This document shows positions 26,250-35,690 of a stretch of DNA of 64,000 nt, one piece after another (position 1 is the stretch's first letter; each line of letters opens with the position of its first letter). Location of the stretch: assembly GCA_002471845.1 (NCBI GenBank), contig DKQT01000012.1, positions 6,867 to 70,866 on the forward strand, given 5' to 3'. The notes beneath the pieces were generated by a model. The model ran no database searches. It worked only from the letters and a program-made list of their open reading frames with translations, and was not told the origin of the DNA. Source of the DNA: Fidelibacterota bacterium UBA7301 (GTDB lineage: Bacteria > Fidelibacterota > Marinisomatia > Marinisomatales > TCS55). A program made the translations under genes and the position numbers.

Positions 26250-26873
26250 ATGACACAAAAACTCGTTTTATTTTTTATTTTTCAATCTTTGTTTGCTGGT
26301 TCTTCCGGGAAAATTCACCTTTGGCACGCAGAAAAATTTAATCGAATATTGTCCGATAAATTGGCAATGACTCTGGAGCAGGACTTCCGTTCAGAATCAT
26401 CCCTCTATTATGTTCACAGCGATATTGGGTTTAAATATAAAATAAGTCCAAACTTTGCCCTCAATATTAATTTTAGAGAGGTATTCGAACAAAAAGATGG
26501 TGTCTGGATTTCTGAACAGCGGCCCCACGGGACCATTTCAACAAAATTCAAATTGGGCGCCTTTAATCTTTCAGCCAGAAGCCGAATAGAATACAGGATA
26601 AAACAAGACAAGGATCCAGTTTATCGAAATCGAGATATGATTACTATAAAAAGTCAACGTGAATTCACATCTTTAAAATTAGTTCCATACATCGCTGATG
26701 AGATTTTTTATGACTTTGAGAAAAAAGAAATAAATCGCAACCGTGCTTACATTGGCTTTTCAGTAAAATCGATTCAATCATTTAATCCTACTATTTATCT
26801 TATGCAACAATCCAATTACAAAGAAGACCAATGGGATTCTATCCTTATATTGGGCTTTAAATTTAATTTTTAG
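26250..26873 (+). CDS. DUF2490-family outer-membrane protein
   Basis: The 207-residue protein has a signal peptide (to about LFAGSS), eight to ten predicted strands and a C-terminal LILGFKFNF typical of the last strand of an outer-membrane barrel. RLSARSRIEYR-like and FEFT-type strands fit DUF2490, whose function is unknown. AGGA precedes the ATG at 26250. The decayed paralogue lies immediately upstream, so the pair arose by tandem duplication or the dead copy was once an additional gene of the operon. After it come 179 bases that hold only a palindromic repeat. Confidence 0.8.
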   Translation: MTQKLVLFFIFQSLFAGSSGKIHLWHAEKFNRILSDKLAMTLEQDFRSESSLYYVHSDIGFKYKISPNFALNINFREVFEQKDGVWISEQRPHGTISTKFKLGAFNLSARSRIEYRIKQDKDPVYRNRDMITIKSQREFTSLKLVPYIADEIFYDFEKKEINRNRAYIGFSVKSIQSFNPTIYLMQQSNYKEDQWDSILILGFKFNF

Positions 26874-27020
26874 CACTATTTATTTTTACCCAACTTGAAA
26901 ATTTTAATCTCAAAACTGCCGAAACATAATTGGTGGGGTCATGCATATCACCGTTTCAACCACCCAGTTTCGTTTAAGCGGTGGTGCTATTCACTGCCTG
27001 ACCAACAAATTAAAAAATTT

Positions 27021-27054
27021 AGAGACGTCCCGAAAATCGGGACTATGCGTCTCT
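27021..27054. repeat. Palindromic AGAGACG element, copy 1, overlapping the aldolase stop
   Basis: AGAGACG (27021-27027) and CGTCTCT (27048-27054) form the outer arms; inside is a second hairpin, TCCCGA-AAA-TCGGGA (27028-27042). Read on the minus strand, the outer arm begins TAGAGACG and its TAG (27055-27053) is the stop codon of the aldolase gene. Related elements occur at 35183 and 35687. Confidence 0.75.
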
Positions 27055-28078
27055 ATTCCATCTCCGCTGAATATTCTCCCTTTGTCGCCAGGCTATTTAA
27101 TTTCGCTCGTTTCATAAAGGCGTTTTGGGCGGCGGAAACATTTTCATCTTTCCCGCCCCATGCTTTCAACGCCGGTTGCTGTAAAGCGCGACCGTATGAA
27201 AATGACAAATTCCATGGTTTATTGTCACCCAATAATTGATTCATTTTATTTAAATGGGCCGTGGCATCTGTATCACTTTGTCCACCGGAAAGAAAGGCAA
27301 TTCCCGGGACGGCTGCCGGTACTGTTCTAAAAAAACACTGGAGCGTGGCATGAGCCACTTCATCTACACCGACGCGGTCGCCGGCATCATAACCGGACAA
27401 AACCATATTGGGTTTTAATACCATTTGCTCATATTGAATGCCCTGGGAATACAATTCAAAAAATACTGTATGGAGGACTTCTTCTGTCACCACGAAGCTA
27501 TCGTCTATGTCGTGGGTACCATCCATGAGAATTTCCGGCTCCACAATGGGTACAATATCATTAGCTTGGCATAGTGCCGCATAACGGGCGAGAGCATGAG
27601 CATTGGTGCTGATGCAGTAGCCACTAGGATTATCATCTGAAATATTAATGACGGCCCGCCATTTGGCAAAACGAGCGCCGAGCTGACGGTATTCTTTCAA
27701 TCTTTCATCCAAGCCGTCTAATCCTGTCGTGATCTTTTCACCTTCGCTTCCAGATAAATCGTGGGCCCCCGTATCCACTTTGATCCCGGGGATGACTCCC
27801 TTCGCAGCTAAGTATTCAGGATAGGGTACACCTTTAGCCAGGGAGGACTGACGCAAAGTTTCATCATACAGGATAACACCGCTGATATAGTTTTCCATCC
27901 CTTGCGCAGAGAAGAGTAAATCCCGATAGACATTACGGCTCTCAAAAGTACTTTCAGTATTAATCTGTGCCAATCGTTTACCAATGGTGCCCGTACTTTC
28001 ATCGGCGGCAAGGATTCCTTTCCCCGGAGCCACCATTGCTTCTGCAACATCTTCAAGATTATTCAAATTTAAACTCAT
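27053..28078 (-). CDS. Class I fructose-bisphosphate aldolase
   Basis: The 341-residue enzyme splits fructose 1,6-bisphosphate into two trioses in glycolysis, or the reverse. The eukaryotic-type class I motifs are evident: GILAADESTGTIGKRL (residues 20-35), GVIPGIKVDTGAHDL, GARFAKWRAVINI, VEPEILMDGTHD, and MVLKPNMVLSG carrying the Schiff-base lysine, followed by AFLSGGQSD. No signal peptide. An AGGA site lies before the ATG at 28078, 21 bases after the phosphofructokinase stop, so the two glycolytic enzymes are cotranscribed. Its stop codon lies within a palindromic repeat arm. Confidence 0.95.
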   Translation of the reverse strand: MSLNLNNLEDVAEAMVAPGKGILAADESTGTIGKRLAQINTESTFESRNVYRDLLFSAQGMENYISGVILYDETLRQSSLAKGVPYPEYLAAKGVIPGIKVDTGAHDLSGSEGEKITTGLDGLDERLKEYRQLGARFAKWRAVINISDDNPSGYCISTNAHALARYAALCQANDIVPIVEPEILMDGTHDIDDSFVVTEEVLHTVFFELYSQGIQYEQMVLKPNMVLSGYDAGDRVGVDEVAHATLQCFFRTVPAAVPGIAFLSGGQSDTDATAHLNKMNQLLGDNKPWNLSFSYGRALQQPALKAWGGKDENVSAAQNAFMKRAKLNSLATKGEYSAEME

Positions 28079-28099
28079 AATTTTATTCCTATTTTTATT

Positions 28100-29293
28100 T
28101 TACCTAGGCTGACCAATCTCAGTCAGCAATCCATTAAACCATGGTTGGTCTGTATTAAAAGGTTTTCCACCTTTAATTCTTGCAAAATCAATTAATCCCA
28201 ACTCGCCCTTATTGTCATCATCCAATCCTACGACACCACTTCGACTATCCAAAGCCAGTTGAGCGCCCAGTTTCCCCGAGACCTTAATCAATTTCAAATC
28301 TTTTTTATTCGGTGCGGCGCTGCGGCTGAAATAACCGCTCTTTTGAACAAGCGTTTTATCTGCGTTTAACCGTGCAGCAAACTGCCTGGCAAACCACTGT
28401 CCAGGATTCAATGTATCCAGTGCCACGTGGCCGAAGGCGTCCCGTTCAACAGTCTCCCCGGTCGCTTTCATTTCTTTTACAATGGTATCCGTTCCGGCTC
28501 CTTCACTTAAGAAAATATTGACTGAATCTTTTTCATCCATCAACGCTTTTAGACGTTCGCATTCAGCATCAAAATCAATATCCATTTCAGGGATGTAAAC
28601 AGCATCCAAATCCCAGCGCTGTTGATCGATCAAAATTTCTGGTAAAAAATTCCGCTGCTTCAAACGGCCATGATATTCTCTGGCTGTATAGGCAGTAAGC
28701 CAACCGCAGTTCCGCCCCATAACCTCATGAATGAGGAGTTGCCTATGACTTGTTGTATTCTCGTTAGCGATATTTTCAAAGAAGATGGCCCCCTGCTCAG
28801 CCGCCGTCCACGCCCCTAGTGTTTGGGTGATCGGATACACATCATTATCCACTGTCTTCGGGAGCCCCACCACGGTAAGGTCATAACCATTTTCCTTAAG
28901 ATAAAATGAAAGCTGCGCCGCCATGGTGTTGGTGTCGTCTCCGCCAATGGTGTGTAAAATATCAATGTCATCCTTCACCAACTGGTTTGCGGCAACCTGA
29001 AGTGGGTCTTCCCCATCTTTAACATAACCCCGTTTCACGCAGTCAGTAACATTGGTCAGTTTGACCCGGCTGTTCCCGATAGGGCTGCCGCCGAACTCAT
29101 AAAGAATATCCGTCTTTTCCCGAACTGATTGAAGTATAGAAATGGACTTGCCCAAAAGCAGGCCGCGATAACCGTTGAGATAACCGATGAGTTCCGCCTC
29201 CGGAGCTGTATTGTTGTACGCTTCAATGAGTGCGCCAATAGAAGCTGAAAGGCAGGGTGCAATCCCCCCTGCGGTTAAAAATGCAATCTTCAT
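28100..29293 (-). CDS. PPi-dependent 6-phosphofructokinase
   Basis: The 397-residue enzyme phosphorylates fructose 6-phosphate, probably with pyrophosphate rather than ATP. Key sites: HTIGGDDTNTMAAQL (where ATP-dependent enzymes have GGDGS), LPKTVDNDVYPITQTLGAWT (the Lys of PKTVDND marks PPi use; ATP enzymes have PGTIDND), and MGRNCGWLTAYTA for the sugar phosphate. AGGAA precedes the ATG at 29293. It is cotranscribed with class I aldolase, and PPi use makes the step reversible, which suits both glycolysis and gluconeogenesis. Two GAPDH genes, functionally the next steps, lie 8 kb away. Confidence 0.92.
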   Translation of the reverse strand: MKIAFLTAGGIAPCLSASIGALIEAYNNTAPEAELIGYLNGYRGLLLGKSISILQSVREKTDILYEFGGSPIGNSRVKLTNVTDCVKRGYVKDGEDPLQVAANQLVKDDIDILHTIGGDDTNTMAAQLSFYLKENGYDLTVVGLPKTVDNDVYPITQTLGAWTAAEQGAIFFENIANENTTSHRQLLIHEVMGRNCGWLTAYTAREYHGRLKQRNFLPEILIDQQRWDLDAVYIPEMDIDFDAECERLKALMDEKDSVNIFLSEGAGTDTIVKEMKATGETVERDAFGHVALDTLNPGQWFARQFAARLNADKTLVQKSGYFSRSAAPNKKDLKLIKVSGKLGAQLALDSRSGVVGLDDDNKGELGLIDFARIKGGKPFNTDQPWFNGLLTEIGQPR

Positions 29294-29383
29294 GAAATTC
29301 CTAAATTTTCAGGATAAAAATTAAGAAAAGATATTTTACAAACAGATCAATTAATACCTTATTTATTCGAATTAATTGTTTCC

Positions 29384-29413
29384 TTGCATGCAAATAGATT
29401 GTTATCATATTAT
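29384..29413 (+). promoter_or_regulatory. Possible promoter of the BNR-repeat protein gene
   Basis: TTGCAT (29384-29389) and TATTAT (29408-29413) are 18 bases apart, in the 163-base gap between the divergent phosphofructokinase and BNR-protein genes. A transcript would start near 29420, about 35 bases before the ATG and upstream of the strong AAGGAGG. Confidence 0.4.
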
Positions 29414-29456
29414 GTTTAACTCAATTTTCCGATAGTGTCATAAGAAGGAGGTTTTT

Positions 29457-32400
29457 ATGCATAAAAGAAAGCGGTTTGTCCAATTAGCGATTTTTCTACT
29501 GGTGGGCATTACATTTGTAGGAGCTAAGGAACGATTCAGCGAAGATTTATTTAAAGCATTAAAATATCGGAATATCGGTCCTTTTCGCGGCGGAAGGTCC
29601 GCTGCGTCCACCGGTGTGCCCGGAAATAAATTGTTGGCCTATTTTGGTGGAACCGGTGGTGGTGTATGGCGAACTAAAAATGGCGGCCAAACCTGGGACA
29701 ATATTTCAGATGGATATTTTGGTGGTTCAATTGGGGCTGTAACTGTCAGTGAATGGGATCCCAATGTGATCTATGTAGGTGGTGGTGAAGTTACTGTCCG
29801 CGGAAACGTCTCCCATGGGAATGGTGTTTGGAAATCCACCGATGCGGGCAAGACATGGAAACACGTGGGGCTCAAAGATTCCCGACGGATTCCCCGTATA
29901 AGAGTTCATCCCAGAAACCCCGATCTTGTTTACGTGGCCGCCTTAGGCCACCTTTTCGGCCCAAATGAAGAACGGGGTGTTTTCCGCAGTAAGGATGGCG
30001 GTGAAACATGGGAAAAGGTGCTGTATATCAATGATGAAGTCGGAGCCTGTGACCTCATCCTTGACCCTAACAACCCACGCATTATATTTGCCACAACATG
30101 GCGAATCAAACGGACACCCTATAGTTTGGAGAGCGGTGGTGAAGGATCCGGCATGTGGAAATCCACTGATGGTGGTGATACGTGGACAGAGATCACTCGC
30201 AACAAAGGATTGCCCGAAGGAATGATGGGCATTATTGGTGTAACCATCTCTCCTCTAAATTCTAATCGGATGTGGACTTTGATCGAAAACCAAAAGGGTG
30301 GATTATTCCGCTCCGATGATGGTGGAGAAACCTGGATCAAAACCAGTTCAGACAACAATCTGCGTCAGCGTGCTTGGTATTACACGCGGATCTATGCCGA
30401 CACGGAAAATGAAGATTTGGTGTATGTATTGAATGTCTCCTTCTGGCGCTCCAAGGATGGAGGCAAAACATTTAGCCGCATCCGCACACCCCATGGAGAT
30501 CATCATGACTTGTGGATCGACCCCATGGATGCAAAGCATCTCATCATCGCGGATGATGGTGGTGGGCAAGTATCCTTTGACGCCGGTGCAACATGGAGCA
30601 CTTACCATAACCAGCCCACTGCACAGTTTTACCGAGTGGATGTGGACAATCAATTTCCCTACCGCGTCTATGCAGGTCAACAGGATAACAGTACTGTTTC
30701 CATTGCGTCGCGTACTATGGGTGGTAGCATTACCGAACGGGATTTTCATGCCGTTGGCGGTGGTGAAAGTGCACATGTGGCACCCCATCCCAACAATCCC
30801 AATATTGTTTATGCGGGTTCCTATAGTGGGTTTTTAACGCGCTATGACCATACCACAGGGGAACGACGTAACATTACGGTTTATCCTGATAATCCCATGG
30901 GCCACGGCGTGAAAGATATGAAATACCGTTTCCAATGGAACTTCCCTATCGAGTTCGATCCATTCGATTCAGATGTACTTTACGTGGGCTCACAACACCT
31001 CCATAGATCAATGGATGAGGGAGAGTCATGGGAAGTCATTAGCCCGGACCTATCCACGAATACTGTTTCAATGCAGGATGAGTCAGGTGGACCCATCACA
31101 AAAGATGATACAGGTGTTGAATACTATTGCACTGTTTTTGTGATTACACCATCTACCCATGAGAAAGGCATCATTTGGATTGGTACTGATGACGGCCGTG
31201 TCCATATCACCAAAAATGGGGGCAAATTATGGACGGATATTACGCCCAAGAATATGCCCAAATGGGGTATGGTAAATTCAATTGATCAATCTCCACACGA
31301 TCCCGCTACGGCCTATATGGCAATGAGCAGATATAAGTCTGACGATTTTAAGCCCTACCTTTTCAAAACCAACAATTACGGGAAATCCTGGAAAATGATT
31401 TCAAAAGGTATTCCAAATGATGCCTTCACCCGTGTTGTGCGAGAAGATCCGGGCAGAAAAGGATTGCTTTATGCTGGAACAGAAACAGGCATATACATTT
31501 CATTCGATGACGGCAAAAACTGGCAATCCTTCCAACTAAACCTGCCCATCGTTCCTATAACAGATCTGGCCGTGAAAGAAAATGATCTCGTGGTAGGCAC
31601 CCAAGGCCGGTCATTCTGGATCATGGATGACCTAACGCCGCTACATCAATTATCGGATACAATCGCGAGTGCCAACTCCCATCTTTATCGTCCGCGAGAT
31701 ACCTATCGCCTCCCCGGTGGTGGCGGATGGGGCGGTCCAAGTCCGACTTGGGGTGCAAATCCGCCTAATGGCGTCATGACCTTTTACTATTTCGATGAGG
31801 AAGTAGAAAAGGATGGCGAATTCAAATTGGAATTCATGGAAGCCGATGGTGATGTCATCAAGACCTTTACCCATAAAAAAGATAAAAAGAACCCTGGACC
31901 GGTTGCCGATGTGAAGAAAGGCATGAATCGCTTTGTTTGGGATATGCGCTACCCCGATGCGAAAAAGGTTCCCGGTGCTGTTATGTGGGGTGGTTCTCAC
32001 ATTGGGCCAAAAGCTGTCCCCGGTGATTATAAGGTGCGGATGACGGTGAATGACAAAAGCCAAACTCAGTCCTTTAAAATATTAAAGGACCCTCGGATTA
32101 ATACGACCCAGTCTGACTTTCAAGATCAGTTTGACCTCCTTATGGATATACGGAATCAAACCACGGAGATCAACGAAAAGATTCTGACCATTCGCAGCAT
32201 TAAAAAACAGGTCAATACTCTCACCGGTTTAATGAAGGATTCTGGATTCAAAAATGAAAAAGTGACTTCAGCGGGAACGGCACTAGTCAAATCACTTGCA
32301 GAAATCGAAGAAGAATTGATCCAGGTAAAATCTAAATCAGGCCAGGATCCATTAAACTATCCCATCAAATTAGATAATAAGATTGCCGCACTCGTTCGGG

Positions 32401-32597
32401 TAGTCTCCAGTGTGGATGCTCGCCCTACGACTCAGTCTTATGATGTTTTGACTGACCTGGTTGATCAAGCCGAGGTCCATTACAAAAAACTGGAAAAAGT
32501 TCTGACAGATGACCTATTTAAGTTCAACAATATGGTCAGCGATGAAGGTGTACCGGCGGTAATGGTTATACCTTCGGAGATGAGTGTAGAGCGTTAA
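29457..32597 (+). CDS. Large secreted BNR/sortilin-like beta-propeller protein
   Basis: The 1046-residue protein has a signal peptide (to about FVGAKE) and many BNR/Asp-box-like repeats: WRTKNGGQTWDNI, WKSTDAGKTWKHV, FRSKDGGETWEKV, WKSTDGGDTWTEI, FRSDDGGETWIKT, WRSKDGGKTFSRI and later IYISFDDGKNWQSF. These form two tandem propellers as in VPS10/sortilin and some glycoside hydrolases. From about residue 750 there is a beta-sandwich (FNRFVWDMRY-like segment), then a helical C-terminal tail. The strong AAGGAGG at 29445-29451 suggests high expression. Proteins of this layout are common in FCB bacteria and are often called glycosyl hydrolase, though catalytic residues are not evident. Confidence 0.85.
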   Translation: MHKRKRFVQLAIFLLVGITFVGAKERFSEDLFKALKYRNIGPFRGGRSAASTGVPGNKLLAYFGGTGGGVWRTKNGGQTWDNISDGYFGGSIGAVTVSEWDPNVIYVGGGEVTVRGNVSHGNGVWKSTDAGKTWKHVGLKDSRRIPRIRVHPRNPDLVYVAALGHLFGPNEERGVFRSKDGGETWEKVLYINDEVGACDLILDPNNPRIIFATTWRIKRTPYSLESGGEGSGMWKSTDGGDTWTEITRNKGLPEGMMGIIGVTISPLNSNRMWTLIENQKGGLFRSDDGGETWIKTSSDNNLRQRAWYYTRIYADTENEDLVYVLNVSFWRSKDGGKTFSRIRTPHGDHHDLWIDPMDAKHLIIADDGGGQVSFDAGATWSTYHNQPTAQFYRVDVDNQFPYRVYAGQQDNSTVSIASRTMGGSITERDFHAVGGGESAHVAPHPNNPNIVYAGSYSGFLTRYDHTTGERRNITVYPDNPMGHGVKDMKYRFQWNFPIEFDPFDSDVLYVGSQHLHRSMDEGESWEVISPDLSTNTVSMQDESGGPITKDDTGVEYYCTVFVITPSTHEKGIIWIGTDDGRVHITKNGGKLWTDITPKNMPKWGMVNSIDQSPHDPATAYMAMSRYKSDDFKPYLFKTNNYGKSWKMISKGIPNDAFTRVVREDPGRKGLLYAGTETGIYISFDDGKNWQSFQLNLPIVPITDLAVKENDLVVGTQGRSFWIMDDLTPLHQLSDTIASANSHLYRPRDTYRLPGGGGWGGPSPTWGANPPNGVMTFYYFDEEVEKDGEFKLEFMEADGDVIKTFTHKKDKKNPGPVADVKKGMNRFVWDMRYPDAKKVPGAVMWGGSHIGPKAVPGDYKVRMTVNDKSQTQSFKILKDPRINTTQSDFQDQFDLLMDIRNQTTEINEKILTIRSIKKQVNTLTGLMKDSGFKNEKVTSAGTALVKSLAEIEEELIQVKSKSGQDPLNYPIKLDNKIAALVRVVSSVDARPTTQSYDVLTDLVDQAEVHYKKLEKVLTDDLFKFNNMVSDEGVPAVMVIPSEMSVER

Positions 32598-32622
32598 CCT
32601 TTACTTAAAAATATGAAGAAAT

Positions 32623-32651
32623 AAAAAAGGCTCCAAATCGGGGCCTTTTTT
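32623..32651. terminator. Bidirectional Rho-independent terminator
   Basis: AAAAAAGGC (32623-32631) pairs with GCCTTTTTT (32643-32651), with further pairs inside. It lies between the stop of the BNR protein (32597) and the end of the converging NTF2-like gene (32650), so it can stop both. Confidence 0.85.
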
Positions 32652-33165
32652 ATTTTTTCATTCTCAAATATTTTTGGGGAAGCGGCTCTTCTTTCGTTTC
32701 TCCATTCCATAAAATACTGATGATCCACCAACGGTCATTGTCATGCATCAATTGAATGCTATTAATTCCACGGGCGAATGGCTTTTTATCGCTGGCTGAG
32801 TGTCGACTATCGTAAGTCGAAAATACATGGGTGATGTGGCGGTACTGTTCAGTTCTTCTGCCAATCTCCCGTTCAAAAAACCCATTCCCAACCAAAAATG
32901 GTTCCGCACGTTTGATATAATCTTCCGGCGTCATGGCACGAGTATCCACTAAACCCTCTTTCGTTTCACCCACGGAACGAAGTGTCCCCGAATCATGGAA
33001 TAAATACCGAAATCGGTCCCAGTCCCGGGCCTCTCCTTTTTCTCCTGAGATCACATCATATAGTGCCTTGATAATTGAATCTAAAGATTCCACATCTTTT
33101 TCATATCCGCTCGGACCACCTATAAAAAAAATACCAAAAATGATTGATAATAAAATAGTTTTCAC
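32650..33165 (-). CDS. Secreted NTF2/SnoaL-like protein
   Basis: The 171-residue protein has a signal peptide (to about GGPSGY) and a cone-like alpha+beta pattern of the NTF2/SnoaL superfamily: DSIIKALYDVISGEKGE, DWDRFRYLFHDSGTL, TPEDYIKRAEPFL and WWIISILWNGE at the end. Such proteins range from enzymes to binding domains; no catalytic set is evident. The gene stands alone, converging with the BNR gene and diverging from acetoacetyl-CoA synthetase. The 76 bases between 33165 and 33241 hold only the two starts; a GAGGG ribosome site (33172-33176 on the minus strand) serves this gene. Confidence 0.75.
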   Translation of the reverse strand: MKTILLSIIFGIFFIGGPSGYEKDVESLDSIIKALYDVISGEKGEARDWDRFRYLFHDSGTLRSVGETKEGLVDTRAMTPEDYIKRAEPFLVGNGFFEREIGRRTEQYRHITHVFSTYDSRHSASDKKPFARGINSIQLMHDNDRWWIISILWNGETKEEPLPQKYLRMKK

Positions 33166-33241
33166 AAATCCCTCCTAAAGTCTTTCATGGAAATTAACCT
33201 AAAATAGAAATAATATCCCTGGATCAATATCACTGAATAAA

Positions 33242-35188
33242 ATGAATCAAATTCTCTGGACCCCCACCCAATCTCAAGTAGATGCATCCCAAATGGAAGC
33301 TTTTCGAAAGCAGGTAAATGCCCGTTTCAATTTAAACTTAAATGATTATCATGATTTACACCAATGGTCCGTATCGAATATCACCGATTTCTGGAAAGCC
33401 ATCTGGGGATTTATGGCCATTAAATTTTCTTCCGATTATAAACAAGTGGTGGATGATGACACCAAAATGCCCGGTGCCAAATGGTTTGATGGCGTCACGT
33501 TCAATTTTGCAGAAAATCTACTAAGAGTTCGATCGGACAAGCCTGCTATCCACTTCAAGGGTGAAGGTCAACCGGCGCACACCCTGTCTTACAATGAACT
33601 TTTTCATGCAGTAGAAACACTGGCTTCTGCCTTAAGAAAAATGGGCCTAAAAAAAGGGGATCGCGTGGCGGGCTTCATGCCCAATATGCCTGAGACCATT
33701 ATCGCTATGCTGGCGACTACCGCCATTGGTGCCATTTGGTCTTCATCATCGCCTGACTTTGGTATTAAGGGAGTTTTAGATCGTTTCACTCAAATTGAAC
33801 CAAAATTCCTCTTCGCTGCTAACGGATATTTCTATAATGGAAAACCTTTCGACTCAATTAATAAGCTAAACAGCATTTTGGATCAACTCCCCACTGTCGA
33901 AAAGGTAGTAATCACGCCCTACACTGAATTTGATCCCGATATTTCATCCGTAAAAAACGGTGTTATGTGGGATGATTTTGTAGATACCAGCCAGAACACA
34001 CTCGAGTTTGAACAAGTCTCATTTGACCATCCGCTTTATATCATGTATTCCAGTGGCACTACGGGATTACCCAAATCTATCGTCCACGGTGCCGGTGGGA
34101 CATTGCTCCAACACCTAAAAGAATTACGACTCCATGGCAATATCGGTATGGATGATACTGTATTTTATTTTACCACCTGTGGATGGATGATGTGGAACTG
34201 GCTGGTGAGCAATTTGGCTATTGGTGCAACTATTGTCCTGTATGACGGGTCGCCTTTTCATCCCAATTCAAACGCCATGTGGGATATGGTAGATGAACTT
34301 GAGATCACTCATTTTGGTACATCCGCTAAATTTATTGATGCCTGCCGACAAGAAGGCCTCGCACCCAGAGACACCCATTCACTCGCATCTATGAAAACCA
34401 TTTTTTCCACAGGTTCCCCTTTGGTGGAGGAAAGTTTTGATTATGTTTATGACCATATCAAAACGAATGTGCAGTTGGCTTCAATTTCCGGTGGAACCGA
34501 TATTATTTCTTGTTTTGTAGGGGGGAACCCCACCCTCCCTGTGTATCGGGGCGAACTCCAATGTGTGGGACTCGGTATGGATGTGGCCGCTTACGATTTT
34601 AAAGGGAATGCCCTTAAAAATGAAAAAGGCGAGTTGGTGTGCCGCAAAGCATTTCCATCCATGCCTATCTATTTTTGGAATGATCCGGATGATCAAAAAT
34701 ACCACAAGGCCTATTTCGATGAATTTCCCGGCATCTGGTATCATGGTGATTATATTGAAGTTAATGAACACGGCGGCGTGCAGATCTTTGGTCGCAGCGA
34801 TGCCACCCTAAATCCCGGCGGTGTTCGGATTGGCACAGCTGAAATCTACCGCGTGGTAGATTCTTTTGAGGAAGTTGCTGATAGTTTAATCGTAGGGCAA
34901 GCTATCAATGGGGATGAACGCGTTGTCCTATTTATGATGCTAAATGAAGGGCAGAATTTGTCGGATAAATTCATTACAGAAATCAAAATGGCTATTCGTA
35001 CCCATTGCTCTCCTCGCCATGTACCCGCCATTATTTTAGAGACAGAAGATATCCCATATACCATCAATGGGAAGAAAGTAGAAATTGCAGTGAAAAAAAT
35101 GATTCATGGTGAGGATGTGGCCAACAAAGATGCTTTAGCCAATCCGGAGTCATTAGAATTATATCGAAATTTGGATGCACTCACGTAG
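33242..35188 (+). CDS. Acetoacetyl-CoA synthetase
   Basis: The 648-residue adenylate-forming enzyme activates acetoacetate to acetoacetyl-CoA. The AMP-binding signature YSSGTTGLPKSIVHGAGG lies near residue 270; FTTCGWMMWNWLVSN, GRSDATLNPGGVRIGTAEIY and the C-terminal YTINGKKVEIAVKK (catalytic Lys region) are characteristic of the acetoacetyl-CoA synthetase branch rather than acetyl-CoA synthetase, as is the length. It is cytosolic. It links ketone bodies or polymer breakdown to the thiolase step. No clear ribosome site precedes the ATG at 33242. Its TAG stop (35186-35188) lies inside a perfect 32-base palindrome. Confidence 0.92.
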   Translation: MNQILWTPTQSQVDASQMEAFRKQVNARFNLNLNDYHDLHQWSVSNITDFWKAIWGFMAIKFSSDYKQVVDDDTKMPGAKWFDGVTFNFAENLLRVRSDKPAIHFKGEGQPAHTLSYNELFHAVETLASALRKMGLKKGDRVAGFMPNMPETIIAMLATTAIGAIWSSSSPDFGIKGVLDRFTQIEPKFLFAANGYFYNGKPFDSINKLNSILDQLPTVEKVVITPYTEFDPDISSVKNGVMWDDFVDTSQNTLEFEQVSFDHPLYIMYSSGTTGLPKSIVHGAGGTLLQHLKELRLHGNIGMDDTVFYFTTCGWMMWNWLVSNLAIGATIVLYDGSPFHPNSNAMWDMVDELEITHFGTSAKFIDACRQEGLAPRDTHSLASMKTIFSTGSPLVEESFDYVYDHIKTNVQLASISGGTDIISCFVGGNPTLPVYRGELQCVGLGMDVAAYDFKGNALKNEKGELVCRKAFPSMPIYFWNDPDDQKYHKAYFDEFPGIWYHGDYIEVNEHGGVQIFGRSDATLNPGGVRIGTAEIYRVVDSFEEVADSLIVGQAINGDERVVLFMMLNEGQNLSDKFITEIKMAIRTHCSPRHVPAIILETEDIPYTINGKKVEIAVKKMIHGEDVANKDALANPESLELYRNLDALT

Positions 35189-35214
35189 AGACGTAGTATA
35201 CTACGTCTCTACGT
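35183..35214. repeat. Perfect 32-base palindrome, AGAGACG element copy 2
   Basis: Each 16-base half is the exact reverse complement of the other: ACGTAGAGACGTAGTA and TACTACGTCTCTACGT. The TAG at 35186-35188 in its left arm is the stop codon of acetoacetyl-CoA synthetase. It could fold as a cruciform or hairpin and end the transcript, although no T tract follows. Confidence 0.9.
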
Positions 35215-35222
35215 ATAATTAA

Positions 35223-35690
35223 ATGGATACATTCAGTCACGCCCTTTGGGGAAAAGGATTATTCGGATATCGTGGGAAACCATGGATGGCCCTATTCTTT
35301 GGCGCCATGCCGGACCTTTTTTCATTTGGCATTTTAATTTCCATGCGGATTCTATCAGGAGAATTTTGGTTCGGTGGACCACCCCCAATTGAATCGATCC
35401 CCTGGTGGGTATTCATCAATTATGATATATCGCATAGTTTTGTCAGTGCATTTTTATGTATCAGCATTGTGTATAGATATAGGAAAGATCTGGCCTTTGC
35501 TATGCTGGGCTGGCCCTTTCACATTCTGCTGGATTTCCCTTTTCACACCAAAGCCTTTTTCCCTACCAAACTGCTTTGGCCACTCACAGATTTTTCATTT
35601 GATGGGATTCCCTGGTCCCGGCCGGAAATCTGGTTTCCGAATCTGGCGGGAATCCTGGTTTTATTTATTTACAGGAAATATAAATCGTAG
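35223..35690 (+). CDS. Membrane-bound metal-dependent hydrolase-like protein (YdjM/YbcI type)
   Basis: The 155-residue membrane protein begins MDTFSHALWGKGLF and has GAMPDLFSF, DISHSFVSAF and WPFHILLDFPFHT, the His/Asp motifs of the PF04307 family (YdjM-like), which are thought to bind metal at the membrane. Three or four hydrophobic helices are present. The family's substrate is not known. The gene lies between two copies of the palindromic element, and its TAG stop (35688-35690) falls inside the second. It is on the opposite strand to the following GAPDH gene. Confidence 0.75.
   Translation: MDTFSHALWGKGLFGYRGKPWMALFFGAMPDLFSFGILISMRILSGEFWFGGPPPIESIPWWVFINYDISHSFVSAFLCISIVYRYRKDLAFAMLGWPFHILLDFPFHTKAFFPTKLLWPLTDFSFDGIPWSRPEIWFPNLAGILVLFIYRKYKS

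Noticed and set aside
26874..27239. Plus-strand open frame after the DUF2490 gene
   Set aside because: It runs through the palindromic repeat and is antisense to the aldolase 3' end; no signal or family match.
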